64,000 nt of DNA from Paenibacillus sp. EZ-K15 (GTDB taxonomy: Bacteria; Bacillota; Bacilli; Paenibacillales; Paenibacillaceae), in assembly GCF_002573715.1 (NCBI RefSeq), contig NZ_PDHM01000008.1:23341-87340 (forward strand), read 5' to 3'. A program made the translations under genes and the position numbers. The notes under the pieces were generated by a model. That model was not told where the DNA came from and made no database searches. It saw nothing but the letters and a program-made list of their open reading frames with translations. Position 1 is the stretch's first letter. Every line of letters starts with the position of its first letter. This document shows positions 1 through 8,532 of the stretch, piece after piece.

Positions 1-648
1 GAGCATATGATTTTCATGAATCAATGGGTGCATCAGATGAAAACGCCGCTGTCCGTCATTGAGATGATCACGCAAGAGGATGATAACGACTCCTTCAAGA
101 GTATATCTGAAGAGTCCGACCGGATTCGGCGCGGGCTTGAGATGGTGCTCTACATGTCCAGGCTCGAAACCTTTGAGCAGGATTTCAGCGTGGAGCCCGT
201 GAAGCTGCATCAGGCGGCAGTCGATGCAGTGCATGAGAATAAGCGCTACTTTATTCACAGTCATGTGTATCCGGAAATCCGGATTGATTCGGATCTCACC
301 GTCCAGACAGATGCCAAGTGGCTTCGGTTCATCCTGCTGCAGCTGCTGTCCAACGCCATCAAATATTCCGCCGGTACCGGGCTTAAGGTGACCATACATG
401 CCCATCGGAGCGAGGATCACCGCCATGTCGTGCTGGAGATCACGGACCGGGGGATGGGCATACCTAAATCCGATATGAAGCGGGTGTTCGACCCGTTCTA
501 TACCGGGGAAAACGGACGTAAGCTGAAGGAATCCACCGGCATGGGCTTGTATCTCGTTAAGGAGGTCGTCCATAAAATGAACCACCAAATCGAGTTGGAA
601 TCCGAGTCTGGGAGAGGAACGACCGTGAGGTTGATTTTTTCGGGGTGA
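1..648 (+). CDS. Sensor histidine kinase, BceS-like (5' end off the window)
   Basis: This is the kinase of a two-component system. It autophosphorylates a histidine and passes the phosphate to a response regulator that should lie just upstream, outside the window. The frame is open to base 1, so the start and membrane part are missing. Visible in order: the H box HQMKTPLS with its His codon at 31-33, the N box (LLSNAIKYS), G1 (DRGMGIP), an F box (DPFYTG) and G2 (GMGLYLVKEV). The block order and the BceAB-type transporter genes that follow suggest the small intramembrane-sensing kinases that respond to bacitracin-like peptides. The kinase call is certain; the Bce subtype is inferred from the neighbours and from the operator before the ABC genes. 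Confidence 0.85.
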   Translation, partial: EHMIFMNQWVHQMKTPLSVIEMITQEDDNDSFKSISEESDRIRRGLEMVLYMSRLETFEQDFSVEPVKLHQAAVDAVHENKRYFIHSHVYPEIRIDSDLTVQTDAKWLRFILLQLLSNAIKYSAGTGLKVTIHAHRSEDHRHVVLEITDRGMGIPKSDMKRVFDPFYTGENGRKLKESTGMGLYLVKEVVHKMNHQIELESESGRGTTVRLIFSG

Positions 649-806
649 GACTCGGGTTGGCGGCTGCTCATGATTTCAAGTAGTTGGTGGCCGTTTAAGA
701 TAAAGATAACCGGATGGATTTAAGCGGCCGAGTAAGGGGCAGTCAGACTATATCTAAGTTATCCTTAGCTTATGGATTGGTACAGTAGTCACCTAAATAC
801 TTTATG

Positions 807-885
807 AGAACACCTTATCTCGGGTAAATGATGGTTGTCGAATTCATCATAAAGCCTTGAGATAAGGTTCTTTCTTTTGTTTTAA
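807..885 (+). terminator. Long hairpin with T-rich tail, probable terminator after the kinase
   Basis: The arm at 807-821 (AGAACACCTTATCTC) pairs with 859-872 (GAGATAAGGTTCTT), with one unpaired base. An inner pair ATGATG/CATCAT lies inside it. A T-rich stretch follows from 871. The loop is longer than usual, so termination is probable rather than certain. Confidence 0.5.
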
Positions 886-910
886 ATCATGTGTAGGTAT
901 CGGCACGCAC

Positions 911-1040
911 CAGCGGAGAGGACGAAACGATTCCGAAGAAGCGAAGCGGTCGCCTTTGCACCCGAATTTTCACCTCAGTGTAATCGTTCAGAAAATTTGG
1001 GGGCAACAGCGATCGCAGGAACGTTACGTACTTGGAGCGG
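911..1040 (+). repeat. Dispersed nested-palindrome element, copy A
   Basis: The first of four related copies in the window. It has the conserved left block (GCGGAGAGGACGAA, then GAAGCGAAGCGGTCGCC). A central imperfect stem follows: 955-970 pairs with 992-1006, with CCCGAATTTT facing AAAATTTGGG. The right block is CAACAGCGATCG, then GAACGTTACGTAC. It lies between the kinase terminator and the BceR operator. Open frames across it on both strands are not supported by ribosome binding sites. Confidence 0.75.
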
Positions 1041-1148
1041 TCTAAAGAAGCACATAAGTGACGTACTCGACGCGTCCTAGAGAAACGTACAAGACGCATT
1101 CAGATCGCCTTAGCGTAATCCTGCTGTAGATTTGTCATTCAGCGCATG

Positions 1149-1170
1149 AATCTTACACCGATGTAAGATT
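1149..1170 (+). promoter_or_regulatory. BceR-type operator upstream of the ABC genes
   Basis: A perfect inverted repeat with 9-bp arms (AATCTTACA / TGTAAGATT) and a 4-bp centre. Its core at 1153-1166 is TTACA-N4-TGTAA, which fits the TNACA-N4-TGTAA consensus published for BceR-like regulators. It sits about 90 bp before the ATPase start. A weak -10-like TATACA is at 1209-1214. Confidence 0.7.
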
Positions 1171-1257
1171 GATGAAAGAGTGATCGATAGGAGAAGCTCC
1201 GGGGATGCTATACACTAACCTTACAAGATATGAAATAACGAAGGTGAGGTTTACAAG

Positions 1258-2028
1258 ATGGAAATACTAAACGTGCGCAATCTGGGCAAAGTCTACAAGG
1301 CCGCGGTGTCCCACGAGGCGCTTTCCAATATCAATTTGAGCATCAACGAAGGGGAATTCGTTGGCATCATGGGGCCATCCGGCAGCGGAAAAACAACGCT
1401 CCTGAACATGATATCTACCATCGACCGTCCCACATCCGGGGAGATCCACATTGGCGGGGAAGATCCGTTCCGTTTATCGCAGGATAAACTCGCGATGTTT
1501 CGCCGCCGTGAGCTTGGATTTGTCTTTCAGTCCTTCAACCTGCTGAATACACTAACGGTGAAGGAGAACATCCTGCTGCCATTGGCACTGGATGGCGTGG
1601 ATCTGGACGAGATGAACCGCAGGGTGGGCATATTGGCCGAGAAGCTAGGCATCACATCGATACTGAATAAGCGGACTTATGAAATATCAGGGGGACAGGC
1701 GCAGCGGACGGCCGTAGCACGGGCCATGATCCATGTACCGAAGCTGGTTCTGGCCGATGAACCGACGGGCAACCTGGACTCCAAATCGGCGCGCGACGTT
1801 ATGGAGATCATGGACCGGAGAAACAAGGAAGACAAAGTGACGATGCTATTGGTTACGCATGATCCGGTTGCCGCAAGCTACTGCAATCGGGTGGTGTTTA
1901 TTAAGGACGGTCAGTTGTACAACGAAATCACGTACGGTGAGAGCCAGTCGGCCTTTTATCAAAAAATCATCAATGTGTTATCGCTGCTGGGAGGTTCGGG
2001 ACATGAATTTTCGCCAGTTCGCCATTAA
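1258..2028 (+). CDS. Bce-type ABC transporter ATP-binding protein
   Basis: ATPase subunit of a transporter that protects against cell-wall-active peptides and also acts as co-sensor for the kinase upstream. 256 residues. Walker A GPSGSGKTT is at 39-47, the Q loop at Gln91, the signature ISGGQ at 143-147, Walker B VLADEP at 164-169 and the H-loop His at about 201. The signature continues as AQRTAVARA instead of the usual QQRVAIARA, a mild variation. The start ATG follows GAAGGTGAGG. The 3' end overlaps the permease start by 26 bp, which implies translational coupling. MacB/LolD-like ATPases look similar; the neighbouring large FtsX-type permease argues for the Bce class. Confidence 0.88.
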   Translation: MEILNVRNLGKVYKAAVSHEALSNINLSINEGEFVGIMGPSGSGKTTLLNMISTIDRPTSGEIHIGGEDPFRLSQDKLAMFRRRELGFVFQSFNLLNTLTVKENILLPLALDGVDLDEMNRRVGILAEKLGITSILNKRTYEISGGQAQRTAVARAMIHVPKLVLADEPTGNLDSKSARDVMEIMDRRNKEDKVTMLLVTHDPVAASYCNRVVFIKDGQLYNEITYGESQSAFYQKIINVLSLLGGSGHEFSPVRH

Positions 2029-3928
2029 CAATGTCCTGCGCAGCAAGCGGACATATATCGCTCATTTTCTGAGCAGTGCCTTCTCGGTCATGATTTTCTT
2101 TACCTACGGGTTGCTTTCGTTTCACCCGCAGCTGAAGGACGGCCTGGTCTCCTCCAGCGATACCATGTCCTTGCTGGGTACGATGGGCATGACAGTATCC
2201 CAGTACATTGTGTTTGTCTTTTCGTTCTTTTTCCTTCTGTATTCGGTGGGAGCCTTTATCAAAGTCCGAAAGAAGGAATTCGGTATTCTCCTGATTCTCG
2301 GGATGTCTCGCAAGCAGCTGAACCGGATGCTGTTTATCGAAAATATACTGATTGGCGTTGCGGCAATCGTAGCCGGGATCGGGACAGGTGTGCTGTTCTC
2401 AAAGCTGATTCTGTTAATCAGCGCGAAACTGCTGGCCGTGGAGAACGGACTTCCGTTTTATGTTCCGCTCAAAGCGCTGATCATCACGGCAGCGGCTTAT
2501 GCCGTCCTGTTCCTGCTGATTGCCCTGTGCTCGTCGTTCATGCTGCGGAAGGGTACACTGCTTGCGCTGGTGAAAGCGGAGGAAAGTCCCAAACCGCAGC
2601 CGAAGGCATCACCTTGGTTGGCCGTGCTGGCTGTTCTGTTGATTGGTGCCGGATACGGCATGGTTATGGCTTTTGCGATTCTCCAAATCTTTAATTTTAT
2701 TCTGCTGTTTGGAGGGGTTGTACTCGTTATCGTGGGTACGTATTTTCTCTTCACCCAATTCAGCGTTTATTTTATGCGGTATTTGCAGAAGAAGGAGCGA
2801 TTTTTCTTCCGTCGAACCAATCTGCTGACGGTATCGGAGCTGCTGTACAGAATCAAGGACAATGCGGTGATGTTCTTCCTCGTTTCGGTCATTTCGGCAT
2901 CTGCCTTTACAGGGATCGGGACTACGCTCGCCATTGGAGATCCGGGCTTGTCGGCCATGGAGAACCCTTATGCCTACGCATACTCCATGTATGATCAGAA
3001 CGCTGATACAAGGAATCGGCATCTTGATATCATCAGGGAGGAACTGGATAAGGGCGGATTCAATTACAAGGAGGCGGAGGTGACCCCGATTTTCTCGGAT
3101 AACGGGGTGATGCTGATTAAGCTTAGCGAATATAACAGCCTCATTCAGTCGCAAGGTTACCCGGCAGAAACATTGGGTGACCTTGAAGGGATCTTGACTC
3201 CGGGAACGGTCTCGGAGAAGAACAGCTATCGAATCGACGGTCCCTTGAATGATCAGTTCGAGGTATTAAACGGCAAGAAATCGGAAACCGTAAAAGTACT
3301 TAAAGCTGAAACATTCATTGCTGTACCTGGAGCCTACGGCGAGATACTGGTCGTATCTGACCGTTTGTACGAGGATGTGTTCCAGGCACAACAAGATCAG
3401 GAGTACGGTTTCGTGGCATACCATACGTTTTACGTACAGGATTGGAAGAATACAGGGGATGTGTCTAGAGCGATTCGTGATCGTCTCAGTGAGAAGGAAG
3501 ACTACAGTTACTTAAGAACATTGTATTTGGATTGGAAAAGCGCCCAGCAGCAGAACGGCATTCTGCTTATGGTTAGCGGCCTGGTCGGCATCGTATTTTT
3601 CACCTTCGCGGCAAGCTTTGTTTATTTCCGGCTGTATGCGGATCTTGCTCGGGACGAACAGCAGTATCGCATGATTGCTAAGGTCGGCCTCAGTAAAAAA
3701 GAGCTTGGCACCATCATTACCAAGCAACTTGTCATTATGTTCTTTCTGCCGATGCTGATTGCACTCATTCATAGCGGCGTTGCCTTCGTAGCTCTGCAGC
3801 AGCTGGTAGACTTCTCGATCGTTGGACACAGTTTGAAGATCTTCATCTTCTTCCTGAGCATACAGATCATTTATTTCTTTATTACTCGCTGGCGTTATCT
3901 GGATCGTCTTAACAAAATCATTCAGTAA
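2003..3928 (+). CDS. Bce-type ABC transporter permease (FtsX family)
   Basis: Membrane subunit paired with the preceding ATPase. 641 residues from the ATG at 2003, where MNFRQF begins behind GGGAGGTTCGGG; a longer frame from 1859 has no ribosome binding site and overlaps the ATPase gene heavily. The N-terminal half has several hydrophobic helices. A large hydrophilic segment from about residue 310 to 515 (starting MENPYAYAYSMY) follows, then the C-terminal helices. This large extracellular domain between late helices is the hallmark of BceB-like permeases, where it determines peptide recognition. In Bce systems the kinase has no sensor domain of its own and reads transporter activity. Confidence 0.87.
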   Translation: MNFRQFAINNVLRSKRTYIAHFLSSAFSVMIFFTYGLLSFHPQLKDGLVSSSDTMSLLGTMGMTVSQYIVFVFSFFFLLYSVGAFIKVRKKEFGILLILGMSRKQLNRMLFIENILIGVAAIVAGIGTGVLFSKLILLISAKLLAVENGLPFYVPLKALIITAAAYAVLFLLIALCSSFMLRKGTLLALVKAEESPKPQPKASPWLAVLAVLLIGAGYGMVMAFAILQIFNFILLFGGVVLVIVGTYFLFTQFSVYFMRYLQKKERFFFRRTNLLTVSELLYRIKDNAVMFFLVSVISASAFTGIGTTLAIGDPGLSAMENPYAYAYSMYDQNADTRNRHLDIIREELDKGGFNYKEAEVTPIFSDNGVMLIKLSEYNSLIQSQGYPAETLGDLEGILTPGTVSEKNSYRIDGPLNDQFEVLNGKKSETVKVLKAETFIAVPGAYGEILVVSDRLYEDVFQAQQDQEYGFVAYHTFYVQDWKNTGDVSRAIRDRLSEKEDYSYLRTLYLDWKSAQQQNGILLMVSGLVGIVFFTFAASFVYFRLYADLARDEQQYRMIAKVGLSKKELGTIITKQLVIMFFLPMLIALIHSGVAFVALQQLVDFSIVGHSLKIFIFFLSIQIIYFFITRWRYLDRLNKIIQ

Positions 3929-4015
3929 AAAATCGCCGTTTCTTCGTTGAAAAGTGCCAAAACGGGTATGTTATTACAAGAAGTACTTACAACGAGAAGT
4001 GGGGGCGATTCCATA

Positions 4016-4837
4016 ATGAATGATCACAGCATGTTAAAGACGGGTGCCGTAGAGACTGAAGAGATTACGCCGGATATTCTATCTTTGCGTACTGTAATGG
4101 TGAACGTCCAGATGATCGGTACGCCGGGAACGGGAGACTGGGTATTGATTGATACGGGAATCGGAAATTTTGAAGGATCCATTGTAGAAGAAGCGGAGAA
4201 AAGATTCGGAAAGCCGCCGGTTTGCATCGTGCTTACGCACGGCCATTTCGACCATGTGGGCAATGTGAAGGAATTGGCAGACCGCTTGCGCGTACCTGTC
4301 TACGCTCATCAGGACGAACTGCCGTTCCTTACGGGAAAAGAAGACTATCCACCAGGAGATCCAAGCGTAGGCGGCGGATTGATGGCCCGCGTGGCTCCGA
4401 TGTATCCCAACAAAGCCATCGATTTAGGCTCCAGGATACAACCTCTGCCGGAGGACGGCAGCGTGCCGGGTCTTCCTGAATTCAAATGGCTGCCGACACC
4501 GGGCCATAGCCCCGGCCACATCTCTCTGTTCCGCGAACGGGACCGAGTCCTCGTAGCGGGAGACGCGGTGATTACGGTGAAGCAAGAGTCGGCGCTAGCC
4601 GTCATCGGGCAGGAGAAGGAGCTGCATGGTCCGCCGATGTATTTTACGCCGGATTGGGATCTCGCGCGGGAATCGGTTCGCCGCCTGGCAAGCCTGAATC
4701 CCGAGGTTCTGATCACGGGACACGGGGTCTCGATGCGGGGTGAGGAGCTTACGGCTTCACTTGCACGGCTGGCCCGGGACTTTGATCGTTTGGCCGTTCC
4801 CGACCAAGGCCGATATGTGGATAAGGATATGAATTGA
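4016..4837 (+). CDS. MBL-fold metallo-hydrolase
   Basis: Predicted metal-dependent hydrolase of the metallo-beta-lactamase fold; the substrate is unknown. 273 residues from the ATG at 4016, chosen because GTGGGGGCG stands before it; an in-frame start at 3947 lacks such a site. The metal-binding motif HGHFDH is at residues 75-80. Later ligands are the His in TPGHSPGH and the Asp in VLVAGDAV, and the family's final His is in TGHG near the C-terminus. The sequence resembles the broad YqjP/glyoxalase-II-like group. No functional link to the Bce genes is visible beyond adjacency. Confidence 0.8.
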   Translation: MNDHSMLKTGAVETEEITPDILSLRTVMVNVQMIGTPGTGDWVLIDTGIGNFEGSIVEEAEKRFGKPPVCIVLTHGHFDHVGNVKELADRLRVPVYAHQDELPFLTGKEDYPPGDPSVGGGLMARVAPMYPNKAIDLGSRIQPLPEDGSVPGLPEFKWLPTPGHSPGHISLFRERDRVLVAGDAVITVKQESALAVIGQEKELHGPPMYFTPDWDLARESVRRLASLNPEVLITGHGVSMRGEELTASLARLARDFDRLAVPDQGRYVDKDMN

Positions 4838-4894
4838 TTGAGAACGGATCTAATTATCCGTTTCATGATATGAACGATTTATAAGCTAAACGAG

Positions 4895-4928
4895 ACACCG
4901 TGAGGGCGATGACCTTGCGGTGTTTTTT
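4895..4928 (+). terminator. Intrinsic terminator after the MBL gene
   Basis: The stem ACACCG-tg-AGG pairs with CCT-tg-CGGTGT around a GGCGATGA loop and is followed by a T6 run. Confidence 0.85.
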
Positions 4929-5118
4929 AATATGAGACAGATTGTAATATGAAGTGTCTATATTAACTTGATACACATTTGTTGATGAACAGGCCGACAA
5001 AGTTCTATATAAATAAGAATGCGCTTAAAAGTTCGCGGAAATCGCGTATTTTTTATTTTATGGATATAATTCTTATACTAGGCATGCGACAAGATCTTAT
5101 ATTCATAGTGGAGGATTA

Positions 5119-5781
5119 ATGATGGCAAAAATATTGGTAGTTGAAGATGAAAAACCGATTAGCGACTTGATTACAATGAATTTAAAGCTTGTGGGGCATC
5201 AGTTTTTTAAAGCCTTCAATGGGGTGGAGATGCAGACAATTCTGGAACAGGAAAAGGTTGATCTCATTTTGCTCGACGTTATGCTGCCCGGTTTGGACGG
5301 TTTTGAGCTCATGAGGAGCAATCGGCATCTAAATGTTCCGGTTATTTTTATTACCGCTAAAGATTCTTTATATGACCGCATTACAGGGTTTGAACTCGGC
5401 GCGGAAGATTATATTATTAAACCTTTTGAAATTTTAGAGCTGCTTGCACGCATAAATGTGGTTTTACGTCGAAACGTACAGGAACATGACGGATTTATTG
5501 CGGAAGGGGTTGATGTCCGTTTGGCGGCACGGAAAATTTACAAGAACGGACAACTTGTCGAATTGACTGCAAGAGAGTTTGAACTGTTGGAGGTTTTGAT
5601 TCAGAACAGAAATATCGCATTGTCCAGGGAAAAGCTGTTGGAGCTTGCCTGGGGATATGAATTTGAAGGCGATACACGCACCGTGGACGTACATATTAGG
5701 CAGCTTCGCAAAAAACTAGGGTGGGAAGAACGCATAAAAACGATTTATAAGCTTGGTTACCGTCTAGAATCGGAGGCATAA
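5119..5781 (+). CDS. OmpR/PhoB-family response regulator
   Basis: DNA-binding regulator phosphorylated by the kinase that starts 3 bp downstream. 220 residues. The receiver domain spans 1-120, with the acidic pocket at Asp10/Glu11, the phospho-acceptor Asp53 in LLDVMLPG and Lys in the YIIKPF motif. A winged-helix domain occupies about 128-220, with the typical ending TIYKLGYRLE. The start follows GTGGAGG; a second ATG directly after the first is equally possible. Together with the kinase and the exported protein at 7247 it forms a three-gene unit with tight spacing. The target regulon cannot be read from the sequence. Confidence 0.88.
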   Translation: MMAKILVVEDEKPISDLITMNLKLVGHQFFKAFNGVEMQTILEQEKVDLILLDVMLPGLDGFELMRSNRHLNVPVIFITAKDSLYDRITGFELGAEDYIIKPFEILELLARINVVLRRNVQEHDGFIAEGVDVRLAARKIYKNGQLVELTAREFELLEVLIQNRNIALSREKLLELAWGYEFEGDTRTVDVHIRQLRKKLGWEERIKTIYKLGYRLESEA

Positions 5782-5784
5782 GGC

Positions 5785-7185
5785 ATGCGATTTTGGCAGA
5801 AAACACTACTGGTCGTGCTTATCTTGTTCATTCTGACCCTAGATGTAAGCGTAATTATGATTATGAAAAAAAGTTGGAATCTTAACATGGAAAGAGAGAT
5901 TCAAAGGGCTTCTAGTGAGCAGGCATTAATTGCAAACAACATCTATGAAAATTTGAATTCAATCAAATCCCGGGGGATGTCCATTAATGATACCGTATTA
6001 TTTGATGTTGCACGCTCTTATGCAGATTATTATCGGCAGCAGGGAATCGCTTTACAATTATGGGATCAGGGGCAGTTAGTGTATAGTGACGAGTCTGCTA
6101 AGAAGGACATGCCCGTAATACCAAATGAACAAGCAGATGAAGAAACGGTACACGAAGTTATCATATCCAAAGAGCTGCCATCTCCTTACAATCACCTCTT
6201 GCTAACATACCGGCGGGATATCGAGGAGTTGTATGCCAAACAAGCCGAATTAAATCGTTATTTTGTTTATATCAATTTTATTGCCAGTCCAATTCTTATT
6301 ATGTTGCTGTATATCCTGATCCGACAGTTAACGAAACCTTTGCGGTTATTATCCAATACGACCAAAAATATCGCAGAAGGAAATTATGGTGAACGGGTGA
6401 CTTTAAAGAACAACGATGAATTTGGTGAATTGGCGCAAAATTTTAACTCAATGGCCGAAGCTGTTGAACGTCATGTAACCGAGCTTTCTGCTATGGCTGA
6501 GGCAAAGCAACGAATTGTCGATAACCTGGCTCACGAATTGAGAACCCCTCTGACAAGTATGCAGGGTTTCGCCCAATATTTGAATTCCGCAAACATCGGC
6601 GAAGAAGAACGAATGACGGCTAGCGGTTATATCTGGAGCGAAACATTGCGCTTGAAAAATCTGGTCTTTAAGCTGCTGGATCTCTCCATCCTAAGTCACC
6701 AGCCGATAGAACGTACACCTGTGTCAGTTGTTGATCTGTTTGAATCCGTCCGGCGAACGGAACACAATAATTTGGAGATGGCTGGTATTAAACTTGTCCT
6801 GCAGGCTGAACTCGACAGCGTATGGGGGGATCATGATCTGCTAGCGTCTTTTCTGATCAATTGCATTGAAAATTCAATTCACGCTTCATCCGAGGGTTCC
6901 GAAATCAGACTTCTTGCTTATGAACAGAATTCCACAGCTGTACTGGAGGTGCGCGACTTTGGGAAAGGTATGAGCGCCAAGCAGGTGGAACATGCGTTTG
7001 AGCCATTCTATCGAGTGGACAACGCCCGTTCGAGAGAACATGGAGGAGCAGGACTTGGTTTATCTTTATGCCGTCAAATTGCGGAGGCGCATCAGGCGAG
7101 GTTGTTTCTCGAATCCGAGGAAGATATCGGCACAACCATCCGAATTAATTTACAACTTCATAACAACAACCTTCTAACTCGATAA
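5785..7185 (+). CDS. Membrane sensor histidine kinase with HAMP domain
   Basis: Sensor partner of the regulator immediately upstream. 466 residues: first membrane helix at 8-28, extracytoplasmic sensor region at about 30-157, second helix at 158-180, HAMP linker at 181-233, dimerisation domain with phospho-acceptor His250 in LAHELRTPLTS, and the catalytic domain with the N box (INCIENSIHAS), G1 (DFGKGM) and G2 (GGAGLGLSLC). The sensor region has no feature that reveals its ligand. The arrangement is that of a standard class-I kinase such as PhoR or ResE. Confidence 0.88.
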   Translation: MRFWQKTLLVVLILFILTLDVSVIMIMKKSWNLNMEREIQRASSEQALIANNIYENLNSIKSRGMSINDTVLFDVARSYADYYRQQGIALQLWDQGQLVYSDESAKKDMPVIPNEQADEETVHEVIISKELPSPYNHLLLTYRRDIEELYAKQAELNRYFVYINFIASPILIMLLYILIRQLTKPLRLLSNTTKNIAEGNYGERVTLKNNDEFGELAQNFNSMAEAVERHVTELSAMAEAKQRIVDNLAHELRTPLTSMQGFAQYLNSANIGEEERMTASGYIWSETLRLKNLVFKLLDLSILSHQPIERTPVSVVDLFESVRRTEHNNLEMAGIKLVLQAELDSVWGDHDLLASFLINCIENSIHASSEGSEIRLLAYEQNSTAVLEVRDFGKGMSAKQVEHAFEPFYRVDNARSREHGGAGLGLSLCRQIAEAHQARLFLESEEDIGTTIRINLQLHNNNLLTR

Positions 7186-7246
7186 CATATTTAAATTAAG
7201 GTATGCATAGGCGGACAAGCCTACTTAAAAAGTGGAGGTTTTAACT

Positions 7247-8335
7247 GTGAACAAAAAGAATGTCCTGGCGGCCCTCGCTATAATCACCATTTCTGGCGGA
7301 TTGCTTGCAGCCAGCACGTTTGCTGTCCTGCATTTTGTTCCCACGCCTGTACCTGAACTGTATGGGGAATCTAAGCGGCAAGGGATACCTGAAATAACTT
7401 TAGCAAACAGCAAGATACCGATTTTAAAAGTAGAAGCGCCAATGCCGGCAACAACTGTTAAGGAATATCTGGAACAAACGATGACGGACGAAGATATTCA
7501 ACAAATTTATCATTATTATGACAACATCAAGGTTGGAACGGAAGCAAGTAACCGTAAAATGACCGATCAGGAGGCTAAAAGGCTGAAGGTATTGAAGGAA
7601 CAATATATTTATGAAGATATTCGTCCTCAAAAAACTTTGCCCCTTAAAGAGGGAAACTATAGTTTCTATTTAGACTTGAGTAAAGCAACTTATGTATATC
7701 CCAAACGGCTTCTGACAGATGAGGAATTACTGCAGTATATTGATTGGCACTCCCGAGTGAATTTTGCTTTGAGCAAACGGATCGTCAGGCCCCAGCCCGA
7801 TACGAAAGACATAAGTGAAGCAGAGGCGTTGGCAAAAGCTCATGACAGTGTAACTCGTCTGTTTGATGTCGATGTCTCCAAACTGAAAATAACCACATCA
7901 TATCATAAATTTGGCCCTGGGCAAATTGGGGAATGGTTTGTTCATTTTCAGCCTTACAATGTGGAGAGACTGCAAGCAAGCGAAGAAACTTATTTTATGT
8001 ATGATGTATTCATAGATTCCTTGACTGGGAACGTGATCGATACCACTCTTTTCAATTCTAACTATAAGAGAACGCCCATCACAGCGGCTATGAAAGAGCA
8101 GATCAAACAGGATCAAAGCTGGATCGATGCGGCTAAAACCATAGTAAGAGAGAAACAGGGCGAAACTCGTGTGATCACAAATACGTCATTCATTGAGGAT
8201 GTCAAATATGATCAACGCGGTGTTGTAGCCATATCCATCAGCTTAGAAGACGGTAACGCATATATAGCAGAATTGCGATATCCCGAAAAAACGTTACGAT
8301 GTCTTATATATGAACCGGCTCCAAAGAAGATATAG
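7247..8335 (+). CDS. Membrane-anchored or exported protein of unknown function
   Basis: I do not recognise this gene with certainty. From a GTG at 7247, preceded at a good distance by AGTGGAGG, it encodes 362 residues; a GTG at 7232 lies inside that ribosome binding site. An N-terminal hydrophobic helix (about residues 5-26) predicts export with a retained anchor or a signal peptide. The rest is hydrophilic and rich in Lys, Glu and Tyr. Segments such as DISEAEALAKAH, and later VYDVFIDSLTGNV-like text, recall PepSY-type repeats, but this is a weak impression. It follows the two-component genes by 61 bp without a terminator, so it may be their co-transcribed accessory or sensor-modulating protein. 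Confidence 0.6.
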   Translation: MNKKNVLAALAIITISGGLLAASTFAVLHFVPTPVPELYGESKRQGIPEITLANSKIPILKVEAPMPATTVKEYLEQTMTDEDIQQIYHYYDNIKVGTEASNRKMTDQEAKRLKVLKEQYIYEDIRPQKTLPLKEGNYSFYLDLSKATYVYPKRLLTDEELLQYIDWHSRVNFALSKRIVRPQPDTKDISEAEALAKAHDSVTRLFDVDVSKLKITTSYHKFGPGQIGEWFVHFQPYNVERLQASEETYFMYDVFIDSLTGNVIDTTLFNSNYKRTPITAAMKEQIKQDQSWIDAAKTIVREKQGETRVITNTSFIEDVKYDQRGVVAISISLEDGNAYIAELRYPEKTLRCLIYEPAPKKI

Positions 8336-8441
8336 TTATAGGATATGTTTTATATAAAATAGAAAAATGTTGCATGTGATAACATAGAACTCTTTCAGAA
8401 TTGGTTTGTCTAATTAAATCATCTACAATGTATCATCAGAC

Positions 8442-8475
8442 AAAAATCCCATTTCTATATTGAAGTGGGATTTTT
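8442..8475. terminator. Intrinsic terminator
   Basis: AAAAATCCCATTTC pairs with GAAGTGGGATTTTT around a short AT loop. The A and T tails make it functional in both directions. Confidence 0.85.
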
Positions 8476-8532
8476 GCGTCCATAAACGAATGTATTAAAA
8501 ATATGTAGCAAAAGAAATCATAGTAGAGGTGC

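Noticed and set aside
887..1099. Open frames on both strands across repeat copy A
   Set aside because: They coincide with the palindromic element and are absent in the other copies.
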